This document shows, piece by piece, positions 58,909-64,000 of a stretch of DNA of 64,000 nt. The stretch is from Achromobacter pestifer (GTDB taxonomy: Bacteria; Pseudomonadota; Gammaproteobacteria; Burkholderiales; Burkholderiaceae_B). The DNA lies in assembly GCF_902859625.1 (NCBI RefSeq), contig NZ_CADIJX010000001.1, positions 992,001 through 1,056,000 of the forward strand, given 5' to 3'. The position numbers and the translations under genes were made by a program. Below the pieces are notes generated by a model. The model ran no database searches. It was not told where the DNA came from and saw nothing but the letters and a program-made list of their open reading frames with translations. Numbering within the stretch: position 1 is the first letter of the stretch; every line of letters begins with the position of its first letter.

Positions 58909-59865
58909 ATGCGCCCCATCCGCCTGTCCGCGCTGATCGCCAGCGCCCTGTTTGCCCTGTCCCCCGCCCATGCGGCGGACTATCCCGCCCGCTCGATGGA
59001 ACTGGTGGTTGCCTACCAGCCCGGCGGCGGCAGCGACAACACCGCCCGCGCCATCGCGGAAGCGGTGCGCCCCCCGCTGCTGGCACAACCCACCGTTGTG
59101 ATCAACAAGCCCGGCGCAAGCGGCTCCATCGGCTGGTCGTATGTGGCCAATGCGCAGCCGGACGGTTATCGGCTGGTCCTGATGACGCCGGAAATGCTGG
59201 TGGTTCCGCTGATGGGCATCGGCAAGACCACCGTCAACGACTTCCAGCCCATCGCGCGTTTCACGGATGACCCGTCTTCCGTGACGGTGCGCGCCGATGC
59301 GCCATGGAAGACGGTGGAAGAGTTTCTGGACTACGCGAAGAAGAATCCGGAGCGGGTCGCGGTCTCGAACGCCGGCATCGGCACCGTGCCGCACATGGCG
59401 GCGGCCGCCCTGGCTGAGCAGACAGGCGTGAAATTCGTGCATGTGCCTTATCAGGGATCGGCGCCCGCCATCATGGGCCTGCTGGCGGGTGACGTGCAGG
59501 CCACCACCGTTGCCTATGCCGAGCTGCAACAACACGTGGACACCGGAAAGCTACGCACGCTTGCCGTGATGGCTCCCCAGCGCCTGGAGAACCTGCCCGC
59601 CGTGCCCACGATGAAGGAGCGCGGCGCGGATCTGCAATTCAGCGTGTGGCGCGGCATCGGCCTGCCCAAGTCCGCGCCGGCGGACGCGGTGGAGAAATGG
59701 CGGGCTGCCGCCCGCCACGTGGCGCAGTCCAAGGAGTTCCAGACGCTGATGCGCAAGCAGAACCTGACGCCCTCCTATGCCGATCAACCGCAATTCGCGG
59801 CTGATGTGGCTCGCCAGGAACAGGCGTTCAATACGCTGGTACCCAAGCTGAACCTGAAACCCTGA
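58909..59865 (+). CDS. Bug-family (TctC-like) tripartite tricarboxylate receptor
   Basis: Periplasmic receptor of 318 residues: signal peptide ends SPAHA, mature start ADYPARSMELVVAYQPGGGS, then VINKPGASGSIGWSYV and HVPYQGSAPAIMGLLAG. Binding-loop variant QPGGGSDN and the first-strand ending VVAYQ set it apart from the typical IVPFxxGG type. GGAG lies eight bases before the ATG. It is cotranscribed with the aldolase gene, so its ligand is probably a sugar acid. Convergent with another Bug gene. Confidence 0.9.
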   Translation: MRPIRLSALIASALFALSPAHAADYPARSMELVVAYQPGGGSDNTARAIAEAVRPPLLAQPTVVINKPGASGSIGWSYVANAQPDGYRLVLMTPEMLVVPLMGIGKTTVNDFQPIARFTDDPSSVTVRADAPWKTVEEFLDYAKKNPERVAVSNAGIGTVPHMAAAALAEQTGVKFVHVPYQGSAPAIMGLLAGDVQATTVAYAELQQHVDTGKLRTLAVMAPQRLENLPAVPTMKERGADLQFSVWRGIGLPKSAPADAVEKWRAAARHVAQSKEFQTLMRKQNLTPSYADQPQFAADVARQEQAFNTLVPKLNLKP

Positions 59866-59871
59866 ATCCCA

Positions 59872-59908
59872 CCGGGCGCGGCGGCTTTCCGCCGTGCCCG
59901 GCGATTTT
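59872..59908. terminator. Strong terminator between convergent Bug receptor genes
   Basis: CCGGGCGCGGCGG (59872-59884) pairs with CCGCCGTGCCCGG (59889-59901) over 13 positions with one G-T pair and a four-base CTTT loop, followed by CGATTTT on the plus strand. It fills the gap between two convergent stops and ends transcription of the aldolase-Bug unit. Confidence 0.7.
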
Positions 59909-60897
59909 CATTCCACCGTTGCGCCTGACTTCTTCACGACTTCGGCCCAACGGGGGATCTCGGTGGCCATCAGCGCGCGCAGTTCTTCGGGCGTGCTGCC
60001 CACCAATTCCATACCCATGGTCTTGCCCAGTTTTTCCTGAACATCGGGTTCTTTCAGGATGACCGCGATTTCCTGCGCCAGCTTATCCAGGATCGGCTTG
60101 GGCGTGCCCTTGGGCGCGTAGACGGCCTGCCAGGACGCCATCTGGAAACCAGGCACGCCGGCTTCCTGCATGGTCGGCACTTCCGGCGCCAGCGAGATGC
60201 GGTCCTTGGTGGTGACGGCCAGCAACTTCAGCTTGCCGGTTTGCAACAGCGGCAAGGCCGCCGTCATCTGATCGAACATGAAGGTCACCGCACCCGATGA
60301 CACGTCCACCATCGCGGGCGGCGTGCCCTTGTACGGCACGTGCGTCAGCGGCACGCCGATCATGCTTGAGAAGAGTTCGCCGGCCAGGTGCGTCGATGTG
60401 CCCGCCCCCGATGACGCAAAGGTGCGTTTGTTCGGATCGCGCTTGAGCAACGCGATCAGGTCGGCCACCGAGTTCACGCCCAGGTTGGGGTCCACCAACA
60501 GCACGTTGGGCAGATAGGCGATCAGCGACACCGGTTCAAAGTCCTTTACCGGGTCGTACTTCAAATTCTTGTACAGGCTGGCGTTGATGGCATGCGTGCT
60601 GATGGTGCCGCCAAACAGCGTGTAGCCGTCGGGCGGCGCCTTGGCCACGTAGGTCGCGCCAATGCCGCCGGCCGCGCCGGGCTTGTTTTCCACGATGACG
60701 TTCTGGTGCAGGCGGTCGCCCAGCTTCTGGGCCAGCACGCGGCCCACCACGTCAGTCGAACCGCCCACGGTGAACGGCACCACATAGGAAATCGGCTTTT
60801 GGGCGGGCCAGTCGGCGGCGCTGGCCGGCATGGCCAATGTGCCCAGGATGGCGCCAGCCAGCAGCGCGCCCAACGCGCTGCGTCGTTGCGTATTCAT
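59908..60897 (-). CDS. Bug-family (TctC-like) tripartite tricarboxylate receptor
   Basis: Periplasmic receptor of 329 residues: signal peptide MNTQRRSALGALLAGAILG... to ASA, mature start ADWPAQKPISYVVPFTVGGS, then VIVENKPGAAGGIGATYV and HVPYKGTPPAMVDV. GGTAGGAGACAAC provides the ribosome site. It is the last gene of the minus-strand unit dehydratase-RraA-Bug, separated from the RraA gene by a strong hairpin at 60930-60949. Substrate: probably the sugar acid handled by the dehydratase (inference). Confidence 0.9.
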   Translation of the reverse strand: MNTQRRSALGALLAGAILGTLAMPASAADWPAQKPISYVVPFTVGGSTDVVGRVLAQKLGDRLHQNVIVENKPGAAGGIGATYVAKAPPDGYTLFGGTISTHAINASLYKNLKYDPVKDFEPVSLIAYLPNVLLVDPNLGVNSVADLIALLKRDPNKRTFASSGAGTSTHLAGELFSSMIGVPLTHVPYKGTPPAMVDVSSGAVTFMFDQMTAALPLLQTGKLKLLAVTTKDRISLAPEVPTMQEAGVPGFQMASWQAVYAPKGTPKPILDKLAQEIAVILKEPDVQEKLGKTMGMELVGSTPEELRALMATEIPRWAEVVKKSGATVE

Positions 60898-60929
60898 GTT
60901 GTCTCCTACCTTGATTTATAGGTATGGGT

Positions 60930-60949
60930 CGCCGGCCGGTCGGCCGGCG
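60930..60949 (-). other. Intercistronic hairpin between RraA-like and Bug genes
   Basis: CGCCGGCCG and CGGCCGGCG are perfect nine-base arms with GT between, 7 bases after the RraA-like stop and about 33 before the Bug start. Without a T-tract it may act as an mRNA stabiliser or processing site that changes receptor-to-enzyme ratio. Confidence 0.45.
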
Positions 60950-60956
60950 GCAAGGC

Positions 60957-61676
60957 TCAACGGCCCTGTTCTTTGCGCCAGGCGGCGAATTTGTCCTTGG
61001 TGCCCGGGTCCGTGGGCGGATAGAGGCCCAGAATGGACGCGCCCTGCTGCACCTGACTGGTCACGAAGTCTTCAAAGGCGGTCATTTCCACCGCTTCGAT
61101 CGAGATCTCATCCGCCAGGTGCGCGGGGATCACCACGACGCCTTCGCGGTCGCCCACGACGATGTCGCCAGGCCACACGGGCACGTCACCGCAACCGATG
61201 GGCGCATTGATGTCCAGCGCCTGATGCAGCGTCAGATTGGTCGGGGCGGACGGACGCTGGTGATACGCGGCAAAGCCCAGTTCGGCGATTTCGGGCGAAT
61301 CGCGGAATCCGCCATCGGTCACCACGCCCGCCACGCCACGCTTCATCAAGCGCGTGATCAGAATGGACCCGGCGGACGCGGCGCGCGCATCTTTGCGGCT
61401 ATCCATGACCAGCACGGCGCCTTCAGGGCAGGTTTCGACGGCCACGCGCTGCGGATGCGCACGGTCTTCAAACACCTTGATGGTGTTCAGGTCTTCGCGG
61501 GCGGGGATGTAGCGCAGCGTGAAGGCCGGACCCACCATGTTGGGCAGATTGGCGTTCAGCGGGCGCACGTCCTGGATGAACTGGTTGCGCAGGCCGCGCT
61601 TGAACAATGCCGTGCATAGCGTGGCGGTGCTGATCCCGGCCAGGCGGGCGCGGGTTTCAGGATTCATTTGAGACAC
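60957..61676 (-). CDS. RraA-family protein (HMG/CHA aldolase-like)
   Basis: A 239-residue RraA-fold protein. The metal/substrate motif is DGGFRDSPE (Arg-Asp at the active site of 4-hydroxy-4-methyl-2-oxoglutarate aldolase and oxaloacetate decarboxylase), with GDVPVWPGDIVVGDREGVVVIP as the conserved second half. It is likely an aldolase or decarboxylase on a 2-oxoacid produced by the dehydratase pathway. The GTG at 61676 is chosen because GGAG ends five bases before it; the ATG three codons later would be 14 bases away. A short hairpin (61718-61733) lies between it and the dehydratase gene. Confidence 0.85.
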   Translation of the reverse strand: MSQMNPETRARLAGISTATLCTALFKRGLRNQFIQDVRPLNANLPNMVGPAFTLRYIPAREDLNTIKVFEDRAHPQRVAVETCPEGAVLVMDSRKDARAASAGSILITRLMKRGVAGVVTDGGFRDSPEIAELGFAAYHQRPSAPTNLTLHQALDINAPIGCGDVPVWPGDIVVGDREGVVVIPAHLADEISIEAVEMTAFEDFVTSQVQQGASILGLYPPTDPGTKDKFAAWRKEQGR

Positions 61677-61741
61677 GATGACTCCGGGGTCTTAAGACAA
61701 GCAATGAAGGATGGGCAGCGGGCTGACGCCCGCCGCCGCGC

Positions 61742-63472
61742 TTAGAAGATCTCGGGTTCGGGCACCGGTGCGCCGAACTCGGTTTCCAGGAAATCGAAAT
61801 CGCAGCCGTCGTTGGCTTGCAGGATGTGCTTGGAATACATCCAGCCGTAGCCGCGTTCATAGCGCTTGGGCGGCGGCGTCCAGGCAGCGCGGCGCGCGGC
61901 CAGTTCTTCGTCGCTGATGTTCAGGTGGATGCTGCGGGCAGGCACGTCCACGGTGATCGTGTCGCCGGTCTTGACCAGCGCCAGCGGGCCGCCGATGTAG
62001 GCTTCGGGCGCCGCATGCAGAATGCAGGCGCCATAGCTGGTGCCGCTCATGCGGGCATCGGACAGGCGCAGCATGTCGCGCACCCCCTGCTTCACCAGCT
62101 TGGTCGGGATGGGCAGCATGCCCCACTCGGGCATGCCGGGGCCGCCTTGCGGGCCGGCATTGCGCAGGATCATGATGTGTTCGGCCGTGACGTCCAGGTT
62201 TTCGTCGTCGACCGCGGCTTTCATGCTGGGGTAATCGTCGAACACCAGCGCCGGGCCCGTGTGTTGCAGGAACTGCGGCGCGCAGGCGCTGGGCTTGATG
62301 ACGCAGCCGTCCGGCGCGATATTGCCGCGCAGCACGGCCAGCGCGCCTTCGTCGTAGATGGCGGTGTCCAGCTTGCGGATCACATCGTCGTTATAGACCT
62401 CGGCGCCGGCAATGTTCTCGCCCAGCGTCTTGCCGGTGACGGTCATGGCGGTAGGGTCCAGATGGTCTTGCAGGCGCGACATCAGTGCGGGCAATCCGCC
62501 CGCGTAATAGAAGTCTTCCATCAGATAGGTGTCGCCGCTGGGCCGGATATTGGCAATGACCGGCACCTTGCGGCTGGCCGCGTCGAAATCATCCAGCCCG
62601 ACCGCGCAGCCCGCGCGGCGCGACATCGCGACCAGGTGCACGATGGCATTGGTGGAACAGCCCATGGCCATGGCAACGTTGATGGCGTTCTTGAACGACG
62701 CCAGGGTCAGGATGCGCTTGGGAGTAAGGTCTTCCCACACCATGTCCACCACGCGCCGGCCGCATTCGGCGGACATGCGCATGTGGTTGACGTCAGCCGC
62801 CGGAATCGAGGACGCGCCCGGCAGGGTCATGCCGATGGCTTCGGCGATGGCCGTCATGGTGCTGGCCGTGCCCATCGTCATGCAGGTGCCGTAGCTGCGG
62901 GCGATACCGCCTTCCACTTCCGTCCATTGTTCTTGCGTGATCTTGCCGGCGCGGCGTTCGTCCCACAGCTTCCAGGCGTCAGAACCCGATCCCAGGATCT
63001 TGCCTTTCCAGTTGCCGCGCAACATGGGGCCGGCAGGCACGTAAACGCACGGCAGCCCGGCGCTGATGGCGCCCATGATGAGCCCCGGCGTCGTCTTGTC
63101 GCAGCCGCCCATCAACACGGCGCCGTCAACCGGGTGGCTGCGCAGCAGTTCTTCGGTTTCCATCGCCAGGAAGTTGCGATACAGCATGGTCGTCGGCTTG
63201 ACGAAGGATTCCGACACCGAAATCGCAGGCAGCTCCACGGGAAATCCGCCGGCCTGGAATACACCGCGCTTCACGTCTTCGACGCGCTGCTTGAAGTGGC
63301 TATGACAGGGATTCAGGTCGGACCAGGTATTGATGATGGCGATGATGGGCCGGCCGACCCAATCATCGGGGGCATAGCCCATTTGCATCATGCGGGAACG
63401 GTGGCCAAACGAACGCAGGTCATCCTTGGCCATCCAGGCGGCGCTGCGCAGACTTTCGTAGGAACGTTTCAT
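61742..63472 (-). CDS. IlvD/Edd-family sugar-acid dehydratase (L-arabinonate dehydratase-like)
   Basis: A 576-residue [2Fe-2S] dehydratase. The three cluster Cys are C56 (NPCHSHF), C124 (GGCDKTTPG) and C197 (YGTCMTMGTAST), in the same spacing as in Rhizobium L-arabinonate dehydratase (C59/C127/C200, from memory). The C-terminal domain has the catalytic Ser/Thr region DARMSGTSYGACILH. Length also matches that group rather than IlvD or Edd. It would convert a sugar acid (arabinonate, xylonate, fuconate or similar) to the 2-keto-3-deoxy acid. First gene of the minus-strand unit, divergent from a GntR gene across a perfect operator. Confidence 0.9.
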   Translation of the reverse strand: MKRSYESLRSAAWMAKDDLRSFGHRSRMMQMGYAPDDWVGRPIIAIINTWSDLNPCHSHFKQRVEDVKRGVFQAGGFPVELPAISVSESFVKPTTMLYRNFLAMETEELLRSHPVDGAVLMGGCDKTTPGLIMGAISAGLPCVYVPAGPMLRGNWKGKILGSGSDAWKLWDERRAGKITQEQWTEVEGGIARSYGTCMTMGTASTMTAIAEAIGMTLPGASSIPAADVNHMRMSAECGRRVVDMVWEDLTPKRILTLASFKNAINVAMAMGCSTNAIVHLVAMSRRAGCAVGLDDFDAASRKVPVIANIRPSGDTYLMEDFYYAGGLPALMSRLQDHLDPTAMTVTGKTLGENIAGAEVYNDDVIRKLDTAIYDEGALAVLRGNIAPDGCVIKPSACAPQFLQHTGPALVFDDYPSMKAAVDDENLDVTAEHIMILRNAGPQGGPGMPEWGMLPIPTKLVKQGVRDMLRLSDARMSGTSYGACILHAAPEAYIGGPLALVKTGDTITVDVPARSIHLNISDEELAARRAAWTPPPKRYERGYGWMYSKHILQANDGCDFDFLETEFGAPVPEPEIF

Positions 63473-63515
63473 AGGGGATCGGAGGTAAGGCGTGGTGGGG
63501 ATGGAAGCATTTAAA

Positions 63516-63531
63516 CACTAATACATTAGTG
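63516..63531. promoter_or_regulatory. GntR-type operator (perfect palindrome)
   Basis: CACTAAT-AC-ATTAGTG, seven-base perfect arms, in the 124-base gap between the divergent dehydratase and GntR genes. Size and symmetry suit a dimeric FCD-GntR regulator, 44 bases upstream of the dehydratase start. Confidence 0.6.
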
Positions 63532-63596
63532 CGTCAGCTAGGTGAAAACCCGCTACACTGCGGTCTTTGTCCACCGTACTCCCGACACGCCCCAGG

Positions 63597-64000
63597 ATGC
63601 AAAGCCCAAAGCTCAGACTGGACCGTTCGCGCCACGCGGCGCCCCAGGTCTTCGAACATCTACGCGAACAGATCGTGTCGCTGGAACTCGCGCCCGGCAC
63701 GGCGCTATCGCGCGTGACGCTGGCCGAAACCTATGGCCTGAGCCAAACGCCCATCCGCGACGCCCTCATGCGCCTGGCCGAAGAGGCGCTGGTGGAAATC
63801 TACCCGCAGCACACCACGGTCGTCAGCCGCATCGACATCCCGGCCGCCCGCCAGGCCCATTTCCTGCGCCAATCGCTGGAACTTGAAATCGTGCACCTGC
63901 TGGCGCAGCGGCCCGACCCTATCCTGCACAAGCGCCTGCAAGCCAGCATCGACTTGCAGCGGGCAAGCCACGCCAATGGCGAATATCAGCAGTTCATTGA
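63597..64000 (+). CDS. GntR-family (FCD) regulator, N-terminal part
   Basis: The gene starts at ATG 63597 and runs off the right edge without a stop (134 complete codons seen). The HTH is in APQVFEHLREQIVSLELAPG and TLAETYGLSQTPIRDALMRL; the beginning of the FCD domain (QAHFLRQSLELEIVHLLAQR) follows. AGG lies immediately before the ATG, so the ribosome site is poor. It is divergent from the dehydratase gene with the palindrome at 63516-63531 between, and is probably the local repressor of the sugar-acid genes. Confidence 0.82.
   Translation, partial: MQSPKLRLDRSRHAAPQVFEHLREQIVSLELAPGTALSRVTLAETYGLSQTPIRDALMRLAEEALVEIYPQHTTVVSRIDIPAARQAHFLRQSLELEIVHLLAQRPDPILHKRLQASIDLQRASHANGEYQQFI

Noticed and set aside
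61817-63514. A 565-codon open frame antisense to the sugar-acid dehydratase gene
   Set aside because: It is a high-GC shadow frame: His/Gly/Ala/Arg-rich without any domain, while the opposite strand encodes a full-length dehydratase with all cluster Cys.
1-64000. Prophage, integrative element or CRISPR
   Set aside because: No integrase, transposase, phage structural gene, attachment-site duplication or regularly spaced repeats were found; composition is even apart from a few intergenic AT-rich patches.

Overview
This is a GC-rich chromosomal stretch of the kind found in Alcaligenaceae (Achromobacter/Bordetella-like betaproteobacteria). That placement is an inference. It rests on six Bug-type (TctC-like) periplasmic receptors, eight LysR regulators with divergent target genes, and the codon and GC character. 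I see no rRNA or tRNA genes, CRISPR, prophage or insertion sequence. Genes are dense, and both ends cut through genes (an aminotransferase at the left, a GntR regulator at the right).

Layout. 1-5418 (minus): an uptake/catabolic operon with a TauD-type dioxygenase, a Bug receptor, two paralogous ABC-type binding proteins, an FAD-linked 2-hydroxyacid dehydrogenase and an aminotransferase. 5516-8096: an Asp-nucleophile alpha/beta hydrolase, pyroglutamyl peptidase and a divergent LysR gene. 8106-15027: two exported proteins of unknown function, then an iron-acquisition locus (FecI-like sigma factor, FecR-like regulator, TonB siderophore receptor with STN domain, PepSY membrane protein). 14978-19473: 2-hydroxyacid metabolism (FMN oxidase, LysR, D-2-hydroxyacid dehydrogenase, Bug receptor). 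19498-22664: DUF4189 protein, lipoprotein, RidA-like protein and LysR.

22665-33725 is the most distinctive part. A flavin monooxygenase lies behind a hairpin-rich leader. Next comes a complete-looking aromatic catabolic operon driven by a divergent LuxR-type regulator: flavin hydroxylase, a 68-aa protein, a VOC-fold putative ring-cleavage enzyme, a metallo-beta-lactamase-fold protein with an altered HxHxDH motif, a fumarylacetoacetase-like hydrolase, a zeta-GST isomerase, an MHS-type transporter and class I fumarase. The logic is that of the gentisate/homogentisate routes, but the usual ring-cleavage enzyme is absent and the VOC protein is the candidate replacement.

33888-44797: HD hydrolase, Bug receptor, isochorismatase-like hydrolase, pirin, three LysR genes, an MFS transporter, an SDR and a GlxA-type regulator. 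Two copies of a REP-like repeat lie here. 45023-47763: three genes of little or no known function, the last a clear relative of Bacillus spore transglutaminase Tgl. 47779-53741: methyltransferase, FUSC exporter, LysR, SLAC1/TehA channel, Mug glycosylase and a divergent serine hydroxymethyltransferase.

53754-64000: CatR-like regulator, muconate cycloisomerase and a Bug receptor, then a sugar-acid locus (GntR, DapA-family aldolase, two Bug receptors, RraA-like protein, IlvD/Edd dehydratase resembling L-arabinonate dehydratase, second GntR). Between the first GntR gene and the aldolase lie a promoter, a perfect hairpin and an intrinsic terminator flanked by repeated operator-like palindromes, which together suggest an attenuator or a small RNA.
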